Source: Acidobacteriota bacterium
GTDB lineage: Bacteria > Acidobacteriota > Terriglobia > UBA7540
DNA: 64,000 nt
Direction of reading: 5' to 3'
Assembly (NCBI GenBank): GCA_902812465.1
Contig: CADDZE010000002.1
Span: 1-64,000, forward strand
Both the position numbers and the translations under genes were made by a program. The notes beneath the pieces are model-generated. The model was not told the origin of the DNA. It made no database searches and saw only the letters and a program-made list of their open reading frames with translations. Below are positions 8,734 to 17,574 of this stretch, piece after piece (the stretch's first letter is position 1; each line of letters begins with the position of its first letter).

Positions 8734-9849
8734 ATGAGGTCTTGGCTGAACTGTGCCATTCAGACGCTTTCGACCGCGGCGCTCATCCTTGTGTGCCCCC
8801 TCACAGCGCAGCCCCGCCTCGACCAGGATGATGTGCCCAAACTCACCCTGGCAATAAAGGACACGGTGCTGGTCACCAACCAGCGCCGCGCTCTCATCAT
8901 CGAGCCAGTCAGGTGCGACAGCAGCGGTAACGTTTATTTCCGCGGCTACCAGCCGCCGCGGCTTTTGGCCTCACCCGTGGTGAAGGTCTCTGCTGACGGG
9001 AAGACGGTAACGACCTTCTCGCTTGCTGCCGCGCCCGGCTTTGCTAAGGACGCTCCGTTCGATGTTTTCACCGTAAGTCCCAAGGGAGAGGTCTTCATCC
9101 TGGCTTTCAAAAGCAAGGATGACCTTGAGCTGGTTGCGTTCCGTGACTCAGGGGAATTTGACTATGACGCCAAGCTGGAATCGCGCTTTCTGCCTGCTCA
9201 GTTTGCCGTCTTCCCGACCGGCGAGTTGCTAGTGACAGGAACCGAAGCCCCCGAGCGGGAAGGTCAGTCTCCGGAAGGAGCGTTCACCGCGCTGTTCGAC
9301 AGGAACGGCAAGTTCCTGAAGAGAGTCAGCTTGCCCGGCGACATCAGCCTCAAGAACCCTATGGCGTCCTGGCAACCTCGAAGCTCAGCTCAGCAGCGTG
9401 GTGCTGCGTCAGGCGGCGCCGCGGAAGCGGGAGACCGACCTCAACCGGACGATCGTGCCAGTCCGATCTCGCTGGGCAGGACGGAAGTGGGGGAGGATGG
9501 AAATGTCTACGTTGTGCGTGCGACAGCAAAGCCGCTCATCTACGTGTTATCCCCCGCCGGTGAAGTAGTCCGCAGACTGGAACTAACTCCTCCCTCGCCC
9601 AAGGGCAAGCCCTGGACGTTCAAGGTGGGAGGGGGCATGGTTGTAGTCGAGTGGACCGAGGAAGCCTCAACCGGTTATGAAGATGCAACCGGCTTCTCCT
9701 TGTACGACGCAATGACCGGTGAGCGGCAAGCCGACTACGCGCTGCCTCCGGAATTGGGAGGCGCCGTCGCTTGCTACAACGCCGGCGGCTTCACCTTCGT
9801 CACGGCCCGGAATGGCCAACTCGCCATCGTGCATGCGGCACCGCGCTGA
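8734..9849 (+). CDS. Secreted beta-propeller-like protein
   Basis: A 371-residue protein with a signal peptide (MRSWLNCAIQTLSTAALILV) and an all-beta mature part. Repeating blade-like units are visible: CDSSGNVYFRGYQ, KVSADGKTVTTFSL, VSPKGEVFILAFK, LFDRNGKFLKRVSL, VGEDGNVYVVRAT and VLSPAGEVVRRLEL. The pattern is that of NHL/6-bladed propellers, with no enzyme signature. An insert of low complexity (about residues 210-245) interrupts two blades. The start at 8734 has a GGGAGGT Shine-Dalgarno. A broken copy of its last 56 codons exists at 7546-7710. It converges with the M1 aminopeptidase gene 66 bp away. Confidence 0.7.
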   Translation: MRSWLNCAIQTLSTAALILVCPLTAQPRLDQDDVPKLTLAIKDTVLVTNQRRALIIEPVRCDSSGNVYFRGYQPPRLLASPVVKVSADGKTVTTFSLAAAPGFAKDAPFDVFTVSPKGEVFILAFKSKDDLELVAFRDSGEFDYDAKLESRFLPAQFAVFPTGELLVTGTEAPEREGQSPEGAFTALFDRNGKFLKRVSLPGDISLKNPMASWQPRSSAQQRGAASGGAAEAGDRPQPDDRASPISLGRTEVGEDGNVYVVRATAKPLIYVLSPAGEVVRRLELTPPSPKGKPWTFKVGGGMVVVEWTEEASTGYEDATGFSLYDAMTGERQADYALPPELGGAVACYNAGGFTFVTARNGQLAIVHAAPR

Positions 9850-9915
9850 GTCGCGAACGGCTGCTCTTGCGGTTTGACACCTGCCGCCGGCAAAAGACGT
9901 GTTCGGCGGACTGCG

Positions 9916-11877
9916 TCATTTCGACCGGAGAAACTCTTCGAGGCTGGACGCCTGCTCCGGGGCCATCGGGATGAGGCCCATGGCAGTCCTCAGCCAAAGG
10001 GCGTACTTCGCACGTTGGTTTTCCGGCAGCAAGATAGAAGCCGCCAGGGCCGTTGCCAGGGCGTGCCCTCGCACGCGAGCTTCCGGATCGTGCGCCATTC
10101 GGGGCAGCGCAGGCATGACGTCTGCAACGGGGATTTCGCCGCGGGCGGCGAGCAGCTCCAAGTCGCCTGCCAACGCCAAGCGCTCCGGTTCGGTCAGCTC
10201 CTCGTAGCCTTGCTGGAGAACTGCCTTGAGCAAAGCCGGTGCCAGCGCCGATCGGTAATAGCCGCTAGCGTGGCCGTTGGGCCATATCCAGGCGGGCGAT
10301 CCCGCAAGGGGAATCTCCGCCAGCGCGCCACTCACCACCTGGCATTGGCCTTCGCCTGAGGCCGGGTGAAAGCAAACGGGAACGACCCACGGGCGGCCCG
10401 GTTGCTCGATGCGCAGACTTATCGGCCCTGCCCCTGAGCTCAGGCTGATGCGCAGCAGAGGCGCGCCGGGCCGATCGAGAAAGCTGGAAAGAATGGGGGC
10501 AGCATCCGCTTTGGATTCCTGCTGGATGGCACGCGCGAGGTCCGCAGTGGTCGCGTTGCCGAAGCGGTGTTCGGCCAGATACCGGTGAAGTGCTCGCTGG
10601 AAGGTTGGGCGTCCGATCCAATCCTCCATCATCTCGAGGATGGCGGCTCCCTTCTGGTAAACCACGCCGCTGTACACCTGTTCCATTTCCTGGCGCGAGT
10701 GCATGGCCAAACGCACCGGGCGCATCGCTAGCGTGTCCACGGCCATCATGCGGTCCCGCGCCTCGGTCATGGCCAGGCCGCGCTCGAAGGAGGGCAGTTC
10801 AAGGTCGCTGATCTTGGTGCCCAGCCAGGTGGCGAATCCCTCGCTTAGCCACACATCGTCCCACCACGCTTGGGTCACCAGGTTGCCGAACCACTGGTGT
10901 GCTAACTCGTGCGCCATAATCTCGCGCATGGCGCGGTGCCTTTGCGGCTTATCACGCTCCGGCGGAGCCAGCAGGATCCTGTCCCGGTAGGTGATCAAAC
11001 CTGGATTCTCAATGGCTCCGAAGGGCATATCGAGCACGGCGAGGTGGTCTAGCTTGTCCCAGGGATAGGGAATGCCAGTGTAGTCTTCGAGGCGGGCCAG
11101 GATTTCCGGCGTGGCATCCCGGGCTGCCCGGGCCTCGCGCGCCCGGCCGCGCGGGGTGAGGATGCGCACAGGGACGCGTTGCCGGCCGGCCACGCCCGCG
11201 TCGACCACGTCAAAGGGCCCGACGGCAAAGGCGACCACCTCGGAGGCCAGGGGCAGCGTGGGCGCAAATACCACGCGCTTCATGCCCTCGCCTTCGTCAG
11301 TCTGGGAGAGGGCACGGGCATTGGCCACGGCGACGTCGTCGCGCGGAACGTGCAGCGTGACCTCCCAGGGGGCTTTGTATTCTGGCTCATCAAAGCAGGG
11401 GAACGCGCGCCGGGCGTCAATGGGAGTGAACGACGTGTAGACGTACCAGTCGCCGCCTGCCTGTTTGCGGTAGGCACCCACGTTGGACTTGTCGTCTAGC
11501 CTGCCGGTGTAGCGAATGCGCAGCCGGAGACTTCCGGGACCGGACTCCTCGGGTAGATGCACTTCCAGGAATTCATCCCGGGCCGACCATCTTGCCGGCC
11601 GCCAGGTGCCGCGCGCCAGCACGCTTGCCTCCTGAATCCCAAGGTCCTTCGCGTTCAGCCACACCGAACGGGTGGGCTCGCGCATCTCAACATCGATCGT
11701 CACCGTCCCTTGAAAGGACGGTTTTCCTGGCACAAGGGTGAGATCCAGTTGGTATCGAGCGGGCCGGGCAATGGGCGGCAGGCGAAACGAAGACGGCTCG
11801 GCTGCAAACATTCCCTGCACGGCCAGCAGCGCCACAGCCAACTTGGTCGTGAGCCCCGGTAATGAGCGTTCACCCAT
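9916..11877 (-). CDS. M1 family metallo-aminopeptidase, secreted
   Basis: A 653-residue zinc aminopeptidase. The substrate-binding loop appears as GAIENPGLITY (GxMEN-type with Ile), and the zinc site HELAH (His323, His327) is followed by Glu346 in LSEGFATW. A signal peptide (MGERSLPGLTTKLAVALLAVQ) suggests export. The N-terminal beta-domain has the usual YQLDLTLVPGKPSFQGTV start; the helical C-terminal domain ends EEFLRSK. The ATG at 11877 is chosen; a GTG at 11895 is in frame. It would remove N-terminal residues from peptides, feeding uptake along with the other peptidases here. A remnant of its C-terminus lies at 7753-8157. Confidence 0.93.
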   Translation of the reverse strand: MGERSLPGLTTKLAVALLAVQGMFAAEPSSFRLPPIARPARYQLDLTLVPGKPSFQGTVTIDVEMREPTRSVWLNAKDLGIQEASVLARGTWRPARWSARDEFLEVHLPEESGPGSLRLRIRYTGRLDDKSNVGAYRKQAGGDWYVYTSFTPIDARRAFPCFDEPEYKAPWEVTLHVPRDDVAVANARALSQTDEGEGMKRVVFAPTLPLASEVVAFAVGPFDVVDAGVAGRQRVPVRILTPRGRAREARAARDATPEILARLEDYTGIPYPWDKLDHLAVLDMPFGAIENPGLITYRDRILLAPPERDKPQRHRAMREIMAHELAHQWFGNLVTQAWWDDVWLSEGFATWLGTKISDLELPSFERGLAMTEARDRMMAVDTLAMRPVRLAMHSRQEMEQVYSGVVYQKGAAILEMMEDWIGRPTFQRALHRYLAEHRFGNATTADLARAIQQESKADAAPILSSFLDRPGAPLLRISLSSGAGPISLRIEQPGRPWVVPVCFHPASGEGQCQVVSGALAEIPLAGSPAWIWPNGHASGYYRSALAPALLKAVLQQGYEELTEPERLALAGDLELLAARGEIPVADVMPALPRMAHDPEARVRGHALATALAASILLPENQRAKYALWLRTAMGLIPMAPEQASSLEEFLRSK

Positions 11878-12449
11878 AACCGCGCAATATAACACACGCC
11901 CGCCGGACTACCAGCAGCACTTCCTATCCCGGTGGCAAAGCCGGTGGCCGCTTCGGATCGACAACAAGAAGAGCCCCCCAGCCCCGGCAAACTCGGGTTC
12001 CGTCAGCCGTCGCGGAGCATCAGAAGCATCCTGGCGAACTTTTTTCTGCCCGGAAGCACCCTGGCAACACTATAATCGTCCGCGCTCCGTTCGTGGTTAC
12101 CGACGCGGATGGTTTGCGGAGGCCTAACGCTTCCTTCCCGAGCCGGGGCGAGCTGATAGGGGGAGGCAGCGGATTCGCTAAAGGCCCACAGCGCAAGATG
12201 TCTGTTCAAACGAACGATGTTTGGGACAATGGCAGGAGGCGGACCGAAGCGGAAGGCAAGGCAGGCAGCGGGACTAGGCCAAGACAGATTAACGCCTAGA
12301 GACTCGCGCCTTTGGACGTCAACCTGACGGCTTTCAGTTTTCTGGGAGAAAGCCTGGCCATCTTTCTGAGAAGGCCCGTGGCCCCTCCTCTCCAATGTGC
12401 CGCCGGAAATGCTCCGGGCTCGTCCATTGATCAAGTTAGCCCATAAAAG
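11878..12449. other. 572-bp gap without a supported gene
   Basis: It lies between the leftward M1 aminopeptidase start and the 3' end of the leftward Cys-rich peptide gene. A TATAAT occurs at 12071-12076 on the + strand without a convincing -35. An open frame at 12003-12434 on the minus strand has no signal peptide, domain or ribosome site, and its residue mix looks random. I see no structured RNA I can name. Confidence 0.5.
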
Positions 12450-12662
12450 TTACTGAGAGCAGCCTACAACGATCACGCAGCCTCCCGGAGGGCTGATGTA
12501 GCACGCGTTACACGCCGGGCAATAGGTGCCATCAAAACTGCAAGCGCAACACTTCGCGTAAGCTGATGCAGGGTTCAGAACCATCCACAACGTGACAGCC
12601 GTTACCGCCAGGGTACCACAGCCGAATAACGCCGCAACTAATTTTCTTGCTTTCTGCAGCAT
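12450..12662 (-). CDS. 70-residue exported Cys-rich peptide
   Basis: From the ATG at 12662 the protein has a basic start (MLQKARK), a long hydrophobic stretch with one Cys (about residues 8-30), PASAYA as a likely cleavage site, and a 34-residue mature peptide. That peptide holds eight cysteines in KCCAC, YCPACNAC and GGC...GCSQ. The frame is open to 12833, but the upstream part overlaps a consensus -35 hexamer and a perfect palindrome, so the short form is preferred. Shine-Dalgarno is weak. It could be a secreted metal-binding or knotted peptide, or a processed precursor; no maturation enzyme is adjacent. Family not recognised. Confidence 0.55.
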   Translation of the reverse strand: MLQKARKLVAALFGCGTLAVTAVTLWMVLNPASAYAKCCACSFDGTYCPACNACYISPPGGCVIVVGCSQ

Positions 12663-12701
12663 GTTTCTGCGCTCGTTTCTTCTATGGTACAAGTCTCTGG
12701 C

Positions 12702-12731
12702 GGTGCTATTTAGCACCTCGGGGGGTGTCAA
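12702..12731 (-). promoter_or_regulatory. Candidate promoter with operator palindrome for the Cys-rich peptide
   Basis: Reading leftward, TTGACA (12731-12726) is followed by GGTGCTAAATAGCACC (12717-12702), a perfect inverted repeat with 7-base arms around AA. The palindrome covers the -10 position (TAGCAC at 17-base spacing, a weak match), as expected for repressor control. It is about 40 bp from the start codon and within the 177-bp region shared with the divergent M28 peptidase gene. Confidence 0.45.
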
Positions 12732-12839
12732 GAGGAATTTTTTGAGCCCATTTTTCTCTCGAAGGTTCTGCATGCGGATGGCATAATCGTGGTCCTTGGG
12801 TAACACCAGCATCGCAACCGAAGTGGAGGCCATCCGCGT

Positions 12840-14348
12840 ATGAAAACGGGATTTCGCCGATGTGGTATCACCGTCCTCTTAACCGCGCTCACGCTGCTTC
12901 TCGCTGCACGGGAGCGCGCCCAGAACCCCGCCGCGGGCAGTGAAGCAGACCGCGCCTATCGCACCGCGATGGTGGCGGCGGATCAGCAGATCGCCGGGGA
13001 GGTGAAGGCGCATTCCGAATTGATGAAGAACCTCGAGTACCTCACTACCCACATCGGTCCGCGCCTGACTGGCTCGCCGCAAATGCAGGCGGCTAGCGAA
13101 TGGACCCTGCAGCGCTTTCGCGATTACGGGATCGACGCCCACCTGGAGACGACACAGGTCGCGCACGCCTGGTACCGCGGAGCGGACACGGCTGAGATCG
13201 TGAGTCCCATCCACCGCCGCATCGACATCCGGTCGGCCGGATGGAGCAAGGCGACGAGCGGTGAAGTGACGGGGCCGGCGATATTCGTCGAATTCAACTC
13301 AGCAGCGGAAGCGGAGCAGTATAGAGGCAAGCTGAAAGGAGCCGTCGTTTGTCTGGGGAAACCCACCACCTTACCCCCGGCGTCCGAGGTCCCTGCGAAT
13401 GCCTATGACGCCGTTATCCAGCCCTCGCGGCGCGGAGCCCAACCACAGGGCCTGCCGTTTCAGGAGCGGCGCAGAATTCTCGAGGAATTGGCCAAGGAGC
13501 AACCCTTGGCCTTCCTGCGCGACAGCGCCAAGACGGACAGCCTTTTTAACATGGGCGGCGCCGGACAGGCCTACCAGCCATCCCGGATTCCTACCGCCTT
13601 TCTCACCCATGAGGACTACGCTCTACTTTACCGCCTGGCGCAGAGCGGTCCGGTCTCCTTGAAGCTCAACCTTTGTGGCACCTTTAGCCCCGGCCCGGTG
13701 CCCGCTTCCATCACGGTGGGCGAGATAAAGGGCAGCGAGCACCCGGAGGAACGCGTCATTATCGGCGGCCACCTGGATTCCTGGGACCTAGGCCAGGGGG
13801 CGCTGGATAACGGGACCGGATCCATGGCGGTGCTCGAGGCGGCGCGCACCCTGAAGGCGCTAGGCTGGAAACCCAAGCGCACGCTGACGTTTATCCTTTT
13901 CACCGGCGAGGAACAGGGCGGCGTGGGTGTGGAAACGTTCCTGAGGAACCATAGCAGTGAGATTCCCAAGATCGACGCCGTTCTGATTCACGACACGGGG
14001 ACAGGACGCGTCTTCAGCATCGCCCTCGAAGGTCTCTATGAGACCGGACCCTTTCTGAGCAAGATCTACCAGCCTCTTCAGGAAGTCTTCGACCTGGAAC
14101 CTCTCAGCACGCGAACCTTCGGCGGCTCCGATCACGTCGCCTTCCTGAATGCCGGCGTTCCCGCGTATTTCTGCATCCAGGCACCAGCCCACTACCGCGA
14201 AGCGCACCACAGCCAAACGGATACGTTCGATAAGGTGATTCCCGAGGAGATTAACGAAGGCGCCGCAGTCCTGGCTGCCTGGGCGTGGAATACCTCGGAA
14301 TTGCCCGAGGTCTTGCCACACCATCCTCCGCGGCAACGAGAACCCTGA
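12840..14348 (+). CDS. Secreted M28 family metallopeptidase (carboxypeptidase Q-like)
   Basis: A 502-residue protein with an N-terminal signal segment (about residues 1-27). A protease-associated-like insert lies in the first half, and the M28 catalytic core in the second. Zinc ligands and catalytic residues are visible: His311 in IIGGHLDSWD, Asp323 in GALDNGTGS, the Glu pair of FTGEEQGG near 357-358, and a late His in AHYREAHHSQTD. The domain order matches plasma glutamate carboxypeptidase / carboxypeptidase Q relatives that hydrolyse dipeptides or C-terminal residues. Export places it in the periplasm or outside. It is divergent from the Cys-rich peptide gene. Confidence 0.9.
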   Translation: MKTGFRRCGITVLLTALTLLLAARERAQNPAAGSEADRAYRTAMVAADQQIAGEVKAHSELMKNLEYLTTHIGPRLTGSPQMQAASEWTLQRFRDYGIDAHLETTQVAHAWYRGADTAEIVSPIHRRIDIRSAGWSKATSGEVTGPAIFVEFNSAAEAEQYRGKLKGAVVCLGKPTTLPPASEVPANAYDAVIQPSRRGAQPQGLPFQERRRILEELAKEQPLAFLRDSAKTDSLFNMGGAGQAYQPSRIPTAFLTHEDYALLYRLAQSGPVSLKLNLCGTFSPGPVPASITVGEIKGSEHPEERVIIGGHLDSWDLGQGALDNGTGSMAVLEAARTLKALGWKPKRTLTFILFTGEEQGGVGVETFLRNHSSEIPKIDAVLIHDTGTGRVFSIALEGLYETGPFLSKIYQPLQEVFDLEPLSTRTFGGSDHVAFLNAGVPAYFCIQAPAHYREAHHSQTDTFDKVIPEEINEGAAVLAAWAWNTSELPEVLPHHPPRQREP

Positions 14349-14396
14349 CCTCTTTGCCTCTGGCGCTCCATGAAAGGCGACCGTTCGCCCCTGCGC

Positions 14397-14425
14397 TTGA
14401 CCCTAGAACAAGCCTTTCTTAAGAT
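14397..14425 (+). promoter_or_regulatory. Sigma-70-type promoter for the MerR gene
   Basis: TTGACC (14397-14402) and TAAGAT (14420-14425) are separated by exactly 17 bases, a strong match to the housekeeping consensus. Transcription would begin about 30 bp before the MerR-family ATG at 14462. Confidence 0.6.
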
Positions 14426-14461
14426 GAAAGGCGGAATAGTGCACGCAAACAGCTTTGGACG

Positions 14462-14869
14462 ATGCAGCGAAGCCGCAGGTCCCGTAGAGTTCGGCAACTC
14501 CCCGCGTCGCCCGCCGAGGTTCCTATCCCAGACAAGGCCTATTTTCGTATTGGCGAGGTAAGCCGGCTAACTCGCACCAAGCCTTACGTTCTCCGGTACT
14601 GGGAGACGGAGTTTCCCACCTTAAGGCCCGCCAAGACTCCTTCCGGGCACCGCCTCTACCGGCGCGACGACGTTGAAACCGTGATGACCATCAAGCGGCT
14701 GCTCTACCAGGAAGGCTTCACCATCGAAGGTGCCCGCCGGCAACTCTCCACCGCTTCCGAGCCTGGCGCGCCGCGTGAGGCTGAGGCGAGGACTCCCAAT
14801 CCCCAGTACCTCAGCGCCGTGAAGCGCGAGTTGCAGGGTATCCTGACGATTCTTTCTCGCAAGACCTAA
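14462..14869 (+). CDS. MerR family transcriptional regulator
   Basis: 135 residues. The MerR winged helix-turn-helix occupies about residues 24-95: YFRIGEVSRLTRTKPYVLRYWETEFP, then SGHRLYRRDDVETVMTIKRLLYQEGFTI. The LRYWExEFP motif is typical of the stand-alone MerR proteins often found near ihfA, and no Cys metal-binding loop is present. The tail (EARTPNPQYLSAVKRELQGILTIL) is a short helix, probably for dimerisation. The first 20 residues are basic and disordered, and the Shine-Dalgarno is poor, so the start is not certain. A good promoter lies at 14397-14425. Targets cannot be told from the sequence. Confidence 0.85.
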   Translation: MQRSRRSRRVRQLPASPAEVPIPDKAYFRIGEVSRLTRTKPYVLRYWETEFPTLRPAKTPSGHRLYRRDDVETVMTIKRLLYQEGFTIEGARRQLSTASEPGAPREAEARTPNPQYLSAVKRELQGILTILSRKT

Positions 14870-14965
14870 CCGATTTATTCAGAGGGCCGCTTGGCCCCTC
14901 CCGCCGCGCGGACCGACGCGTGGTGTCCTCAGAACCCCTTCGAGGAAGCCATCCCGATCGCAGCT

Positions 14966-17464
14966 TTACTTCCTCCCCAGCAGCCTGATTCGGCCGGTGA
15001 GGACGCGCCCCTGGATGGCGCTAAAGGTCATGAAATGAGGCGAGTCGATATTGTTATCCACAGCAAAGGGATTATGCCGATTCGTCACGTCATCGACCCC
15101 GGCGCGCAGAGCCCATTGATAACCGAATAGCGTGAACCGACGCTCGATGGCGAGGTTCAGCGAGAAGAAGGTGGGAAAACGGCCCGAGCCTGGAGGTCCG
15201 ACGAGCTGCTGGTTTTGGTTGACAACGTTGAAGGGAAAGCCGCTCCGGGCATCGGCGATGTAGGCCAGATCGAAGCCGCGCACCAAGGGCAAAAAGCCCC
15301 AGGAAATAAACCGGTTAGGAGCATCCCAAGGCAGAGGCCCGGGCTGCTGGGGGCTGAAGACGGGGTTATCCAGACTGAAAAACATGGCTGCGTTCGTGCG
15401 CGCTGAGGAGCGCGTGTAGGAGGCGAACAGCATGTGGTCACTGCCTATGCTGCGGCGGACCGTCAGCGTCAAGGCAGTGTACCGGTCGCGTTCAATGCTC
15501 GCACCCTGAAAGATGCCGCCGTAGCACGCCCGCGCGCTGCTGCAGCCGTTGACAAAGGTCAGTCCTTCACTTCCCCGCTTTTCAAGAAACTCCAGCCTGG
15601 AATAGATCGAACCAGGAAGCTTACGCTCGACGCCGGCGCTCCAGTTGAGGAAGCGCGCAGCCTTTAACTGCCCGGGGCCGATCTGGAACGCCGTTAACCC
15701 CGGGGGAGCGATAAGGTTGGTTCCGGTACGGTCATAGAAATAGTCGGTGCGCTGGCCAGCGAGCGGAAGCGTGACGAGTACCAGATTCGTGGCGTCGTAG
15801 TAGCGGCCGAGACCCGCAACCAGTTTGGTATCGCCCCGAAGAGCTAGCAGATAGGTGGCGGCGATGCGGGGCGAAAAGAAAACCGACCGCACGAGGTCAT
15901 CCCTGTCCAGGCGCAGGCCCGGCTCCACCAGTAGCCGGTCGGAGAGGGACCACCGATCCTGTGCGTACACGGCGGCCGCGAAGTTGTCCTTGGCAAAGGG
16001 CGGGCTATCGGTGAATGCGACCCGCCGTGACAGGGTGCCATCCTCGCGCACAATCTGGAACGGGTTTCGGTGGTACGACTGGTGATAGCTGACGCTCTCG
16101 AGGTCGGTGCCCAGTTTCAGCTCGTGCTTGCCCCAGGCCCGCCACGGAGGCACCACCAGGTTGGCCAGTCCTTCCACCCGCTTCGAGTGCCCGGCAGCGG
16201 CCTCGAAGAAATTGCCCTTAGTTCCCTCTGGACTGATGACATAGGTCTGGTTCCCGAGAGGATTCTGAATGACGCGGAAACGGCTCACCGCCAGACCCGC
16301 TTCGAGCAGCAGCCCGCTGGCTAAGCGAGTTTGGTCCTTCACACTCAAGAAGTCAGCGCTCTGGTCCAGATTGAGTGTGGTCTCGACTGGATTGAAGCGA
16401 GACAGGCCGGCATGGTCCGCGTCAAAGCGGTTCACTAGCACGGTGGTGGTGAGAATGTTCGACGGCGTCAAGTTCACTTGCGCCTTGGCCAAGTTGCCAA
16501 ACCGCCAGGCACTGTTGCGATCGGCGCCGGGAGGAAGCTCGGGGATAACCGTGAGGTCGTACTCGGCCTCGGGCGCCACCAGGAACCACGCCCTGCCCCT
16601 GCGCAGGGGGCCAGCGAGGCTGCCTCTGGGGGTCCAGTTGTTCACGTGAAGCCCTCCGCGGGTTTGGAGGGAGGGCAGAAAATCGGTACCAGAAAAGCGA
16701 AAGTGGTCGTCGCCCATACCGGTGGTGAGACTCAGTACGCCTCCCGACCCCTTGCCAAACTCCGCCGGGCAGCGGCTGCTATCGATTTCGATAGCGCGGA
16801 TGGCATCGACGTTGAGGCGCAGGGTGAGTAGGCCGCTGGCCGGAGCATTGATCTGAAAGCCATCGAGGGTGTCGAAAGTCTCGCGTGTGTCGGAGCCCGC
16901 CACGTGCACCTGTCCTGTGGCATCCTGAAGCACCTGGGGAAGCAGCGGCAGCCCGTAGCGAAAGTCGCGCGGCACCTGAAACGGCAGGTCGATAATCTCC
17001 CGGCTGCCGAGCTGGTCACTGGAAGCCGTCTTCTGCGGGTCAATAGCTGGAGGGGAAGCGCTGACCTTGACGTGCTCGATGAACTCGCGCTGGTGATTGA
17101 GAGTCACTTCCAAAGTGCCGTGCCCAGCCACCACCACGTTGTCAACCAGCGCGTAGAATCCCTCTTTTTCGACACGTAGCGTGTAGCGCCCGGGGGCAAC
17201 GGAGTTGAATTCGCAACGTCCCGCATAGTCGGTCTCGCTCTGCAGGGGCGTTGCACCGGCTACGGCACCAGAGGAAACGAGCCTCACCCAGGCCGACGGC
17301 ACGGGAACCAGGTTCTCGTCCAGCACGGTGACGGTCAGCGTGGCCGGCGGAGGTTGGCCGAAAGTGGCGCCCGGCAGAGCCAACAGCAACGCCAAGAGGA
17401 AGACCAGCGTGTGAGGGAAGCTTCCGGACGGTTGGGGGAAGGACACCAACTTCGAACCGACCAT
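14966..17464 (-). CDS. TonB-dependent receptor with carboxypeptidase-regulatory-like N-terminus
   Basis: An 832-residue outer-membrane protein. A signal peptide (to about residue 37) precedes a carboxypeptidase-regulatory-like domain (TLTVTVLDENLVPVPSAWVRL to GRYTLRVEKEGFYALV). A plug domain follows (GSREIIDLPFQ, TLDGFQINAPASG, then the GxGGVLSLTTG region), then a 16-22 strand-type barrel with alternating aromatic residues. No TonB box is obvious. The C-terminus (LTGRIRLLGRK) lacks the usual final aromatic residue. Such receptors import siderophores, sugars or peptides; this one lies 109 bp downstream of a LacI-type regulator in the same direction, which suggests sugar control. Confidence 0.88.
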   Translation of the reverse strand: MVGSKLVSFPQPSGSFPHTLVFLLALLLALPGATFGQPPPATLTVTVLDENLVPVPSAWVRLVSSGAVAGATPLQSETDYAGRCEFNSVAPGRYTLRVEKEGFYALVDNVVVAGHGTLEVTLNHQREFIEHVKVSASPPAIDPQKTASSDQLGSREIIDLPFQVPRDFRYGLPLLPQVLQDATGQVHVAGSDTRETFDTLDGFQINAPASGLLTLRLNVDAIRAIEIDSSRCPAEFGKGSGGVLSLTTGMGDDHFRFSGTDFLPSLQTRGGLHVNNWTPRGSLAGPLRRGRAWFLVAPEAEYDLTVIPELPPGADRNSAWRFGNLAKAQVNLTPSNILTTTVLVNRFDADHAGLSRFNPVETTLNLDQSADFLSVKDQTRLASGLLLEAGLAVSRFRVIQNPLGNQTYVISPEGTKGNFFEAAAGHSKRVEGLANLVVPPWRAWGKHELKLGTDLESVSYHQSYHRNPFQIVREDGTLSRRVAFTDSPPFAKDNFAAAVYAQDRWSLSDRLLVEPGLRLDRDDLVRSVFFSPRIAATYLLALRGDTKLVAGLGRYYDATNLVLVTLPLAGQRTDYFYDRTGTNLIAPPGLTAFQIGPGQLKAARFLNWSAGVERKLPGSIYSRLEFLEKRGSEGLTFVNGCSSARACYGGIFQGASIERDRYTALTLTVRRSIGSDHMLFASYTRSSARTNAAMFFSLDNPVFSPQQPGPLPWDAPNRFISWGFLPLVRGFDLAYIADARSGFPFNVVNQNQQLVGPPGSGRFPTFFSLNLAIERRFTLFGYQWALRAGVDDVTNRHNPFAVDNNIDSPHFMTFSAIQGRVLTGRIRLLGRK

Positions 17465-17562
17465 CGCGTCTATTGTCGCTCAAGTCGGTAGGAATGTGGA
17501 TTGCGGAAACCATCCGGTACGCGACGGCGATTCGAAGCCGACCGATGTCAGGGGTAATGGCC

Positions 17563-17574
17563 GCAACCGGTCGC
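17563..17574. promoter_or_regulatory. Candidate LacI-family operator
   Basis: GCAACCGGTCGC is a near-perfect palindrome centred on CCGG (one mismatch). It has the AACCGGTT-like core seen for several LacI-family repressors. It lies at the very end of the LacI gene, about 100 bp upstream of the TonB-dependent receptor start. Confidence 0.3.

Noticed and set aside
12003-12434. Leftward 143-codon open frame
   Set aside because: No signal peptide, domain or ribosome site, and the residue mix looks like chance translation of GC-rich sequence.
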